Source: Candidatus Hatepunaea meridiana (GTDB lineage Bacteria; Electryoneota; AABM5-125-24; Hatepunaeales; Hatepunaeaceae). Taken from it: a stretch of DNA of 36,250 nucleotides. Of the stretch, positions 16,227-23,689 are shown piece after piece. Both the position numbers and the translations under genes were made by a program. The notes under the pieces were generated by a model. It saw only the letters and a list, made by a program, of their open reading frames with translations, did no database searches and was not told the origin of the DNA. The stretch covers positions 1 through 36,250 of the forward strand of contig JAVCDD010000334.1 of NCBI GenBank assembly GCA_030765125.1, given 5' to 3'. Position 1 is the first letter of the stretch, and each line of letters begins with the position of its first letter.

Positions 16227-16801
16227 AAGATATATCCCGCTGCCTTTTCCTAGTCGATGGCATTACGGAAATTCGAGCTTTCCGTGAGAAATTCCGGAAG
16301 GAGTATAGTATTCAACCTAATCTGCGGAAAGTAGATTGCAACGGTAAGGATGTATCACCCGAAGGTTATGCAAGTCACGCCTTCCCAATCATACAACTTG
16401 GTTGGAAGGATATATTCAATACTTTTCTATGTGTTATTGATCTCGAAAGTCGTCCAATATCTCCGGAACGATTCGCCCGGAATTTACTCCGGGTGTTTAA
16501 CAGACGTTTAACTGAAGCGAAGATCAAAGCGGAGCTTATTATAGCTGTTCCAAACCAAATGTTCGAGAATTGGATAGTGTCGGACCTCGTTGGTCTAAAG
16601 GATAAGACAGAATTCATTAAACCCGATGTTGTGCAAGAGCAATTTGATGGACAGTCCGGAACAACGGTTCTCAAAAGATCGATGACTGTTTCGTATCGGA
16701 AGTCTTCGCATGGTTGGGAACTCTTTAAGATGACCGAGTTTGATACATCGAAGAAGAACTCGCTGAGCTTTAGATTGTTTGCTGAGATTCTGGAGATATG
16801 A
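16223..16801 (+). CDS. TOPRIM-like/DUF4276-like partner of the AAA ATPase
   Basis: The start is ATG 16223, which overlaps the ATPase stop in an ATGA arrangement. The 192-residue product begins CLFLVDGITEIRAFREKF, which fits the first strand and conserved glutamate of TOPRIM-like folds (VEGxTE), and continues with CVIDLESRPISPERFA where the acidic DxD-type motif is expected. Here it reads D-L-E, so the metal site is modified. A later AVPNQMFENWIVSDL segment is typical of DUF4276-like proteins. As in OLD-family and PARIS-type pairs, the ATPase would sense or restrain and the TOPRIM-like protein would be the nuclease effector. The pairing is clear; nuclease activity is inferred. Confidence 0.65.
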   Translation: MKDISRCLFLVDGITEIRAFREKFRKEYSIQPNLRKVDCNGKDVSPEGYASHAFPIIQLGWKDIFNTFLCVIDLESRPISPERFARNLLRVFNRRLTEAKIKAELIIAVPNQMFENWIVSDLVGLKDKTEFIKPDVVQEQFDGQSGTTVLKRSMTVSYRKSSHGWELFKMTEFDTSKKNSLSFRLFAEILEI

Positions 16802-16810
16802 TGATAATCG

Positions 16811-16838
16811 CGTAGCCCGGCTTCTCCGAAACCGGGGA
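16811..16838 (+). repeat. Short direct repeat/hairpin flanking the ATPase-TOPRIM pair (right)
   Basis: CGTAGCCCGGCTTCTCCGAA followed by ACCGGGGA matches 14897-14924 at 23 of 28 positions. The CCCGG...CCGGG part can fold as a hairpin, so it may be a terminator as well as a border repeat. Confidence 0.6.
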
Positions 16839-16902
16839 AATTGCTATTTTTCTTATCCTGAATATCCTGTATATCATTGTTAATACTGGTGAAAGTAATC
16901 AA

Positions 16903-17895
16903 ATGCCAAAACAAAATAAAACAAAAATAGATCAAATCATCTCCCGTATGCAGCAAGCTCGCGTTGCCGTTGTAGGCGACCTGATGCTTGATCGTTATAT
17001 TTGGGGAGACGTAAATAGAATATCTCCTGAAGCTCCGGTACCGGTGGTTCGGCTAAGCGGCGAATCATCCAATCTGGGCGGCGCCGCCAATGTAGCTGCC
17101 AATGTAGGCGCATTGGGTGCGAAAGTCCTGTTATTCGGCGTAGCGGGAGAGGGCGCTGATGGAAAACATCTTCTTAAGTTGTTGCAGAAAAACGGTTTTA
17201 TTACCAACGGCATCGTAACAACACCGAAAATACCGACAACCGTTAAAACTCGCATAATAGCAGGCAGCCAACATATTGTCAGGATTGACAGAGAAATGAT
17301 TGAGCCGTTTGAAAAGAAAATCCATAATGAACTCTTGTTGCGATTTCAAGAAGTAAAAGATAAAATTGATGTAGTTATTTTAGAGGATTACAACAAAGGT
17401 GTACTAACACCTTCATTTATTCAAGAGATCATTAGTTCGTGCTGTTCTGCTGGAATTCCGGTCGGCGTTGATCCGAAGCGAGACAACTTCTGGGATTATA
17501 GAGGTGCGACTCTTTTCAAGCCTAATTTACGTGAACTTGAGGATGCGGTCGGTCATTCACTTGCTAAGGAAGATGACTTGATCGATGCAGGTAAAAAAGT
17601 CCAACAAAAATTGGAAGTGAAGCACCTGCTTGTAACTCGCGGTAAAGAGGGAATGGCATTGTTTACCAACGGTGAAGTCCAGTTAATACAGACCCAGGCG
17701 CATCGCGTCCACGATGTTTCCGGAGCCGGTGATACGGTTATTGCTACAATTATGACTGCTCTCGCCGGCGGTGCAGACATCGTTACGGCAGCTAATCTGG
17801 CGAACAGTGCAGCCAGCATTGTAATAGCCGAAGTCGGCGCTGTTCCGGTTGATATTGATAAATTGCGTCAATCTTGGAAAACAAATAACAAATAG
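16903..17895 (+). CDS. hldA: D-glycero-beta-D-manno-heptose-7-phosphate kinase (HldA / RfaE domain I)
   Basis: The 330-residue PfkB-family sugar kinase is close to the N-terminal domain of HldE. It shows VVGDLMLDRYIWGDVNRISPE, then GGAANVAANVGALGA, VDPKRDNFWDYRGATLFKPN, and the ATP-binding DVSGAGDT (D277 as catalytic base). The enzyme phosphorylates heptose-7-phosphate at C1 in ADP-heptose synthesis for LPS core. The adenylyltransferase domain found fused in HldE is absent and must be encoded elsewhere. This gives direct evidence for a Gram-negative LPS-bearing cell. GGTGAAAG sits upstream of the ATG at a moderate distance. No other LPS genes are adjacent. Confidence 0.93.
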   Translation: MPKQNKTKIDQIISRMQQARVAVVGDLMLDRYIWGDVNRISPEAPVPVVRLSGESSNLGGAANVAANVGALGAKVLLFGVAGEGADGKHLLKLLQKNGFITNGIVTTPKIPTTVKTRIIAGSQHIVRIDREMIEPFEKKIHNELLLRFQEVKDKIDVVILEDYNKGVLTPSFIQEIISSCCSAGIPVGVDPKRDNFWDYRGATLFKPNLRELEDAVGHSLAKEDDLIDAGKKVQQKLEVKHLLVTRGKEGMALFTNGEVQLIQTQAHRVHDVSGAGDTVIATIMTALAGGADIVTAANLANSAASIVIAEVGAVPVDIDKLRQSWKTNNK

Positions 17896-17906
17896 CAAGT
17901 AACAAG

Positions 17907-18040
17907 TAGTGTCTGACCGAAAAGCCCCCCTTTTTGTCATTCCCGCGAAGGCGGGAATCCAGGAGAAACAACAGATTATCTGGATTCCCGCCTTCGCGGG
18001 AATGACAAAAAGGGATTAATATCCAGAAAAAGGGGGTTTT
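17907..18040. repeat. Nested palindrome with family D core (ATTCCCGC...GCGGGAAT)
   Basis: The inner arms at 17930-17961 and 17981-18012 are near-perfect inverse copies, each itself a hairpin (ATTCCCGC GAAG GCGGGAAT). An outer pair (AAAAGCCCCCCTTTTT at about 17920-17935 and AAAAAGGGGGTTTT at about 18027-18040) encloses them. The left edge TAGTGTCTGACCGAA is identical to 28248-28262, where it borders a different palindrome. Confidence 0.85.
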
Positions 18041-18078
18041 CAATCAAACACAAAGCACCCTGCTTTCACACTTGGTAC

Positions 18079-18792
18079 TTGCCACTTGATACTCTTTATA
18101 TAAACAGTATTATCGAATCAGAAACAAAAGATAAAATCCTCCGCGCTATACACACGTTGGAAAAGGAATTTGGTATTCCCACTTGGAAAAAGAAGGATCC
18201 GCTGGATGAGCTTATAGTAACAATCCTGTCCCAGAACACCAATGACCGCAACCGTGATAAAGGCTATCAAAGACTCAGAGCCAGTTTTCCCTCTTGGCAG
18301 GATGTATTGAAAGCAGACGTTGCACTCATTGAAGAAGCAATACGTCCCGCAGGATTAGCAGTACAAAAGTCACGTAGAATGCAAGGGGTTTTGCGCTGGA
18401 TTAATAATACATTCGGAGGATTGACGCTTCAGCCACTCAAATCTATGAAAGATGATGAGGTAATCGAGCTTCTGACCACTCAAAAGGGAATTGGTGTAAA
18501 AACAGCCGCTGTTGTACTGGCTTTCGCCTTAGATCGAGACATTTGCCCTGTGGATACACACGTTCACCGCATTGCACATAGATTAGGTTGGGTAAGCCCT
18601 AAGACAACCGCTGAAAAGGTCTTTTATCTCATTCGTCCTTTCATACCCAACGGTAAAGCGCCAACGTTCCATTTAAATCTTCTTGAATTCGGCAAAACGC
18701 GCTGTACTGCGCGCAATCCGCATTGTAATAATTGCCCACTTCAGCAGGATTGTATTTGGGAAGGCAGCGTACGGTTTCGTGCAGACGTTTAA
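18079..18792 (+). CDS. nth: Endonuclease III-family DNA glycosylase/AP lyase
   Basis: The protein has the HhH-GPD core: QKGIGVKTAAVVLAFA holds the helix-hairpin-helix and catalytic lysine (K141), followed by PVDTHVHRIAHRLGW with the catalytic aspartate (D159). At the C-terminus four cysteines in C-x6-C-x2-C-x5-C (C209, C216, C219, C225) bind the 4Fe-4S cluster. Endonuclease III removes oxidised pyrimidines in base-excision repair. The start is uncertain: the frame has no ATG before residue ~100, so TTG 18079 is used, but there is no Shine-Dalgarno sequence. The upstream sequence is a palindrome that may have replaced the original leader. The conserved domain is complete, so function should be intact if translation starts there. 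Confidence 0.9.
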   Translation: MPLDTLYINSIIESETKDKILRAIHTLEKEFGIPTWKKKDPLDELIVTILSQNTNDRNRDKGYQRLRASFPSWQDVLKADVALIEEAIRPAGLAVQKSRRMQGVLRWINNTFGGLTLQPLKSMKDDEVIELLTTQKGIGVKTAAVVLAFALDRDICPVDTHVHRIAHRLGWVSPKTTAEKVFYLIRPFIPNGKAPTFHLNLLEFGKTRCTARNPHCNNCPLQQDCIWEGSVRFRADV

Positions 18793-18796
18793 ATAC

Positions 18797-18887
18797 GAAA
18801 ATAAGGGGACAGTATACCTATTTTTATAAATACTCTTTGAAATAACGATAGTCCATAGAAAAACAGGTATACTGTCCCCTTATTTTC
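18797..18887. repeat. Family C 91-bp palindrome, copy 1
   Basis: The arms GAAAATAAGGGGACAGTATA and TATACTGTCCCCTTATTTTC are exact inverse copies, enclosing CCTATTTTT and a 30-base variable centre. It follows the nth stop codon by four bases. Copies with the same length and arms lie at 23585-23675 and 25210-25297. Confidence 0.9.
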
Positions 18888-18917
18888 CAAACCTGCAAAC
18901 TCAAAAAGGAAACAAAT

Positions 18918-19628
18918 ATGAATGAAAATATAGAACGTCGATTGGAATTGCCATCTTCGTTACCTGATGGTTTAGATGGATTCTATAAGAAACTTGCACG
19001 TTTAGCGGCGTTAGGGATGAGTTCGGGATTTATAATGCACGAAATTCGTAATAATCTGGCAATCATTTCCGCACAATCTCAACTTGTAATGATCAAAAGC
19101 AATACACTTACCCCTGATGACCTTAATAAACGAATGGAACAAGTTATCGATCAGATTAACCAAATATTATCCACTCTCAACCAAGCTGGCAGTTTTACAT
19201 CCAGGGCAAAGGGTGAAGTATCAGATATTTGCCCAGAAACGGCGCTCAAGAATGCAATATCTACGCTGCAAAGGCGCTGTGAAGATCGAGGAATACGGGT
19301 TGTGTCGGAACTCAATGTGACCGATAAAGTGATTTCCTACGATGCCAGTTTATTTGACTACCTCCTGATGCAACTCCTTGAAGTATTTATACCTGTTGAA
19401 AAAACAGTAGCTAAATTGCACCTTTCAGCCTCCGGCAGCGATGAATACTGGGAAATTGAAATGATACTTAAGGCCAGAGATGATGAATACTATTATTCAA
19501 ACTTCATAAATCGGGCAACAGGTTTTGCGCTTTCTGCCGCGTTAATGGTGGTAGAAGAACTAAAGGCAGAATTGATATTATTATCGGGACCTGAAGATTA
19601 TGGTTTTAAGCTTAATATACCTTGGTGA
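18918..19628 (+). CDS. Histidine kinase-like protein with degenerate ATP-binding domain
   Basis: The 236-residue soluble protein contains a dimerisation-phosphoacceptor (HisKA-like) segment, GMSSGFIMHEIRNNLAIISA, with a canonical HEIRN box (the phosphoacceptor histidine is at residue 41). The region after residue ~110 has the spacing of a HATPase domain but lacks its hallmarks. The N-box position reads DYLLMQLLEVFIP without the asparagine, there is no DxGxG box, and the last helix ATGFALSAALMVVEELKAEL only echoes GLGL. It is likely a kinase-dead or phosphotransfer-type protein. No sensor domain or membrane segment is present. AAAGGA precedes the ATG. The receivers at 32710 and 35156 are possible but unproven partners. 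Confidence 0.7.
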   Translation: MNENIERRLELPSSLPDGLDGFYKKLARLAALGMSSGFIMHEIRNNLAIISAQSQLVMIKSNTLTPDDLNKRMEQVIDQINQILSTLNQAGSFTSRAKGEVSDICPETALKNAISTLQRRCEDRGIRVVSELNVTDKVISYDASLFDYLLMQLLEVFIPVEKTVAKLHLSASGSDEYWEIEMILKARDDEYYYSNFINRATGFALSAALMVVEELKAELILLSGPEDYGFKLNIPW

Positions 19629-19647
19629 GGACACCCGACAACACCGA

Positions 19648-19722
19648 ATTGTTTGATTGCTGTGCTGTTGTATTGCTATATTGTTAACAATACAACAATA
19701 CAGCATTAACAATCAAACAATT
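19648..19722. repeat. AT-rich inverted repeat between convergent genes
   Basis: AATTGTTTGATTG and CAATCAAACAATT are exact outer arms, with inner TGTTGTATTG / CAATACAACA. It sits between the converging ends of 18918-19628 and 19737-20537 and could act as a bidirectional terminator. Confidence 0.75.
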
Positions 19723-19736
19723 TCTTCAATACTGTT

Positions 19737-20537
19737 TTACTCCCTTTCCAAATACCTCGTAGTAAAAAACTCATCCTTCACATTCGGATTGAACAGAATT
19801 TTATCAATTTTCAGAATAGACCGTCGATCATTCTGTACATTGACCATCTCCATTTCAATCGGACGATACTTCTTGTTTTTAGCGTCCAACAACATTATTT
19901 CTTTCACCGTAAGTTCCTTCAACAACGATTCATCCAGATCGTAATAGACTGCCTTTCTGATTATATAATCCTCTTTTCCAATGAATGAGATCTTCTTCGA
20001 GAATCCGTTTTCATCAGCAATGTCGTCGTCATTCGGAGTCATCTCAATCTGCCAGCAGAGCGTCCCGTTTACTTCCGGTTCGCCAAGGAGCTTAAAACTG
20101 AATTCGTCCAGATTAGGCGGCGTCATATCAGCGTAGGAAAACTCGCTGCCCATAAAGCTCTTTGCCTTCTCACTGCTGACGATACGGCGGGTTTTGCGAA
20201 GGGCGGGCATATAAAGCCAGATGTCGTCGTCCTTCACTTCATAATCGAAGGTGAGCATTCCTGTCCCTTTAACGTCGGCAGGCGCGAGAAAGCGAATCAG
20301 TTTCTTTTCAGTGTCGCCGTTGTCGTAAAGTTTGGTTACTTGAGCGATCTTACGGACACGTTCCCTGCCTTTTTTGTCAATGATGGTCATCGTAGACGTA
20401 GCTTCCGATCCCGCCAGTTTAGTAGCGTTGTATGATTTGTCTACAATCTGCTTGGCGGTGAATTCTTCACCTGACGAGAAATTAGCGCCGATGAAGAGAA
20501 CGATTAATATGATTGTGAGGTTATTTAATGTTTTCAT
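19737..20537 (-). CDS. Outer-membrane lipoprotein-sorting (LolA-like) periplasmic protein
   Basis: The 266-residue protein has a signal peptide (MKTLNNLTIILIVLFIGANF) and the LolA_like fold pattern. Typical pieces are STMTIIDKKGRERVRKI, FLAPADVKGTGMLTFDYEV, IWLYMPALRKTRRIVSSE and SFMGSEFSYADM. This family is nearly always encoded next to an MMPL-type RND exporter, as here (20650-22923 on the same strand). It is thought to hand lipid-like cargo to or from the exporter. AAAGGA precedes its start on the minus strand, and an inverted repeat of 81 bases separates it from the exporter gene. It is the last gene of the operon. Confidence 0.9.
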   Translation of the reverse strand: MKTLNNLTIILIVLFIGANFSSGEEFTAKQIVDKSYNATKLAGSEATSTMTIIDKKGRERVRKIAQVTKLYDNGDTEKKLIRFLAPADVKGTGMLTFDYEVKDDDIWLYMPALRKTRRIVSSEKAKSFMGSEFSYADMTPPNLDEFSFKLLGEPEVNGTLCWQIEMTPNDDDIADENGFSKKISFIGKEDYIIRKAVYYDLDESLLKELTVKEIMLLDAKNKKYRPIEMEMVNVQNDRRSILKIDKILFNPNVKDEFFTTRYLERE

Positions 20538-20563
20538 TGTTTTTCCTTTGTATTTAATGAATG

Positions 20564-20644
20564 AGTTCAGAGTGCGCGCTTCAGCGCGTAAAGGACTTGT
20601 AATACAGACTATAACTCAACGCGCTGAAGCGCGCACTCTGAACT
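20564..20644. repeat. Inverted repeat between exporter and LolA-like genes
   Basis: The 26-bp arms (AGTTCAGAGTGCGCGCTTCA and onward, 20564-20589; mirrored at 20619-20644) are perfect. It lies inside the operon and might stabilise or attenuate the downstream transcript. Confidence 0.85.
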
Positions 20645-20649
20645 TCTAT

Positions 20650-22923
20650 TTATCGAAGTTTAGGTTCAAGAAATTTCGGTTTAAATACGATACACATTGC
20701 TGGTATCAGTATCAACGCCCCGACAAGACAAGCGCTGATTGATACAACAACCAGGAACCCGAAGAACTTCACTGGCAGGAAGTTTGATACGAGCAACGCA
20801 GCAAATCCTATAATCACTGACAGCGCATTGAAAACGATGCCTCTGCCGGTGGTGGTCAAGGTTTTCTTTACTGCAGCTTCATAAGAAAGCCCTGCCGCCA
20901 GTTCATCCTTGTAACGCCAGAGGAAGTGAATAGTATAATCGATCCCAACGCCTATCATAATAGATGACAGCAATGCTGTTATGACGTTAAGTTCAATATG
21001 AAAGAAACCCATCAGCCCAAAAAGCACCACCATCGACAGCGCCAGCGGTGTTATTGAGATGATACCGGCGAAAAATGAACGGAATAATAACATCATCAGA
21101 ATACCAACTAAAATCATCGCTGCCGTTAGTGAAATCAATTGCCCTCGCACGATAAGACGCGCCAGTTCAGCGAGTATCGTAGCAAAACCACCCACAAGCT
21201 CGACGTTTTCGTCATCTTTCGTCATTTCGTTAACGGTATTTACTACACTGTTGATCTTAGTAGTACTGATTTCTTTGATACGTGCGGATACTTGAGCATG
21301 CTCGTAGGGAAAATCTATCATCTTCTCAAAATCGTCCGGATCGCCGCTCATAGAATAGAGTTCGAAGTACTGCGCAACAGCGTTCCGCGTCTTTGGGATT
21401 TCATCGTATCCGCTTTCGTCCTTGTCGTTTAAGGCACGACTCATCTGCCTGACAACGCGGGCGATGGATGTCGTATTGCCGACTTCAGGCATCTTACCTA
21501 ACCGGCTCTCCATGTCATTGATCCGGTTCATTAAATCCGGATCCTTAATATCACCCTTAAAAACAATGGAGATATTTGTTGAACCACCGAAGTACTCGTT
21601 AGCAGTACGGGTCGCATGAACAACAGGGGAATCCTCAGTGTAATAGTTCTCCGGATTAGTATCAACTACGATGGAAAATATTCCGATTGCAGCTATCGCT
21701 GTTACGATGAGAGATACAATGATGATTGCCTTTGATTTTGTGGATACCTGTTCACCGAAAAAACCGAGCATTCGTTCAAGGAAGTGAACCTTGTGACCGC
21801 TGTCTTCGGGATTAATTATTGGTTTCGATTTAGGGATGACAGACAGTATTGCCGGTATGAAGAGGAGACTTGCTACTAACGCAAAGAGGATACCTGCCGC
21901 TGCCAGAACGCCAAGTTGTTCAGCGGAGATAATTACATGTCCAAGCAGACAGAGCATACCGACGGATGTAGTGATTCCCGTTACCAGGATAGGTTTGCTT
22001 AAGGTTATAAATCCACTTTTAGCAAGCTCTTTTCTTGATAATTTACCCCCTGCAACATTATCCTCCTGATAGCGGGCGATGAGATGTATGCCGTAGTTGT
22101 TGGCTATGGCAACGAGCATTATCGGCAGGAGTACAGTCATCATCTGTATCTTCCAACCGATAAAGGAAATCAATCCCATTGCAAAGAATACGGACATAAT
22201 CACAACGGCAAAAGGCAGCAGGACGCCTCTGAGCTGCCTGAAACTGATGAAGAGGAATACCAGCATAATTACCAGTGCATACGGCATCAGACGGCTCATA
22301 TCACCTTTAATATCTCTACTGATATTGTACCTGACAAACGGCAATCCGCCAATGATGGCTTCTTCTTCACCGGGTGTCTCTTCGATAATTTTATGTATTT
22401 CCGCGATGATGGAATCATCTGAAACATCGGTTTTAAGCATACCGATAACGGCGGTCGCGACGAAATCTTCTGAAACAACACTGCCATAAACCATATCGTT
22501 ATCTTTTAGTTCATCCCGCAGGATTTCCCGCTGCTCGTTGGTTTTCGGGATCCGTCGGACCGCTGGGTTGACGATCATAGCGCCGTCTTCACCCTTGATG
22601 CTCTTCAACTCAAACAAGGATAACACCTTATCAACACCCTTGATCCTCTTCATCTTCTTGGTTAAGAGCTTGGTTCGTTTCAGTGTTTCGGGATTCAGAA
22701 CATCGTCTGTTTTCAGGACAATCATCACGATATCAGTTCCACCGAAGATATCGTCGATTCGGTCAGTAACTACCCTGGAGTGTATATCTTCCGGTAACTG
22801 ACCTTTCATAGAGGGATCAACCTCTGTCTTGGGGATCTGCATCGCAAACAGAATCGCGATAACTGGAAACGCAATTATGATTAACCAGCGGTATTTGATT
22901 ATAAAGTTAGATGTTTTATCCAT
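20650..22923 (-). CDS. MMPL-family RND exporter (HAE3 type)
   Basis: The 757-residue protein shows the two-fold RND layout: membrane segment 1 (about 11-28), a large periplasmic loop, segments 2-6 (about 210-360), a cytoplasmic linker, segment 7 (about 395-417), a second loop, and segments 8-12 (about 600-750). It contains the MMPL pattern GVGIDYTIHFLWRYKDEL near segment 10. HAE3/MMPL exporters move hydrophobic molecules (hopanoids, lipids, carotenoid-type compounds) across the envelope. Its start overlaps the end of the TetR gene by eight bases, so the two are co-translated. Neighbours (a LolA-like protein and an outer-membrane beta-barrel) suggest an envelope lipid-trafficking unit. The true cargo is unknown. 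Confidence 0.92.
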   Translation of the reverse strand: MDKTSNFIIKYRWLIIIAFPVIAILFAMQIPKTEVDPSMKGQLPEDIHSRVVTDRIDDIFGGTDIVMIVLKTDDVLNPETLKRTKLLTKKMKRIKGVDKVLSLFELKSIKGEDGAMIVNPAVRRIPKTNEQREILRDELKDNDMVYGSVVSEDFVATAVIGMLKTDVSDDSIIAEIHKIIEETPGEEEAIIGGLPFVRYNISRDIKGDMSRLMPYALVIMLVFLFISFRQLRGVLLPFAVVIMSVFFAMGLISFIGWKIQMMTVLLPIMLVAIANNYGIHLIARYQEDNVAGGKLSRKELAKSGFITLSKPILVTGITTSVGMLCLLGHVIISAEQLGVLAAAGILFALVASLLFIPAILSVIPKSKPIINPEDSGHKVHFLERMLGFFGEQVSTKSKAIIIVSLIVTAIAAIGIFSIVVDTNPENYYTEDSPVVHATRTANEYFGGSTNISIVFKGDIKDPDLMNRINDMESRLGKMPEVGNTTSIARVVRQMSRALNDKDESGYDEIPKTRNAVAQYFELYSMSGDPDDFEKMIDFPYEHAQVSARIKEISTTKINSVVNTVNEMTKDDENVELVGGFATILAELARLIVRGQLISLTAAMILVGILMMLLFRSFFAGIISITPLALSMVVLFGLMGFFHIELNVITALLSSIMIGVGIDYTIHFLWRYKDELAAGLSYEAAVKKTLTTTGRGIVFNALSVIIGFAALLVSNFLPVKFFGFLVVVSISACLVGALILIPAMCIVFKPKFLEPKLR

Positions 22924-23566
22924 TAATTTCTCCTGTTTTCTTGTTTTGCAGTTCTGCCACTACACCCAAAATACCCGCAATTAGGAACGTCGTAATCGTA
23001 TCAACATAACGCTCGTAATATGCATCGTCGAATTCAATATCCATTACCTTTTTTATTACATCGCCGAGCAGGAAATGAGAATAGATGACACTTATCAAAG
23101 ACGGACTGACGATACTGATTGTAATCTTATCGTCAATAATCAGACCGGAATTCCTGAAGAAACAGTCAAATATCAATTCTTTAACCGGGAGCACTCTTTC
23201 GCTCTTGAATTTAGCAATTTCCGGTGCGTCATAAGGTATCTCTGTAATCCCGATCTTGCATAAATCCGGTCTGGATCTCATAAAGCATACAATGTTGCGA
23301 ACTAAATTCCTTGTCTGTTCATTCACCGGCAGTTCAGGATTGATGGCGTCCCTCAAAACTTCCAAATACTCCTTATAAAATCGTTCGAAAATTGCCTTTA
23401 ATATCCCAATCTTACCACTGAAATAATAAGAAATCATAGAGATATTAACTTCGCCTGTTTCAGCGATTTCACGCACTCCAACAGCTGTGTATCCTTTGAG
23501 CGCAAAGAGGGTTACAGCAGCGTTGAATATTCTTTCTTTAGGAGAAGGTTTTTCAGTGTCGATCAT
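22916..23566 (-). CDS. TetR-family transcriptional regulator
   Basis: The 216-residue protein has the N-terminal TetR HTH: ERIFNAAVTLFALKGYTAVG, then VREIAETGEVNISMISYYFSGK (about residues 10-55). The rest is an all-helical ligand-binding domain of usual length. It lies between the outer-membrane protein gene and the exporter gene and overlaps the latter. It likely represses the whole operon by binding the two palindromes at 25041-25064 and 25076-25087, which cover the promoter. The inducer is probably a substrate of the exporter. A family C palindrome separates it from the outer-membrane protein gene. Confidence 0.92.
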   Translation of the reverse strand: MIDTEKPSPKERIFNAAVTLFALKGYTAVGVREIAETGEVNISMISYYFSGKIGILKAIFERFYKEYLEVLRDAINPELPVNEQTRNLVRNIVCFMRSRPDLCKIGITEIPYDAPEIAKFKSERVLPVKELIFDCFFRNSGLIIDDKITISIVSPSLISVIYSHFLLGDVIKKVMDIEFDDAYYERYVDTITTFLIAGILGVVAELQNKKTGEING

Positions 23567-23584
23567 TATTTCCTCGATATTATG

Positions 23585-23675
23585 GAAAATAAGGGGACAG
23601 TATACCTATTTTTCTATGGACTGTCGCTGTTTTAAAGAATATTTATAAAAATAGGTATACTGTCCCCTTATTTTC
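23585..23675. repeat. Family C 91-bp palindrome, copy 2
   Basis: It has the same outer arms as copy 1 (GAAAATAAGGGGACAGTATA / mirror), but the variable centre is reversed relative to copy 1 (CTATGGACTGTCGC here; GATAGTCCATAG there). It lies between the outer-membrane protein and TetR genes. Confidence 0.9.
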
Positions 23676-23689
23676 TCAACAATCACCCA

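Noticed and set aside
22084..22489. Long plus-strand ORFs inside the MMPL exporter gene
   Set aside because: They are frame shadows of the minus-strand exporter, with no motif or ribosome binding site.
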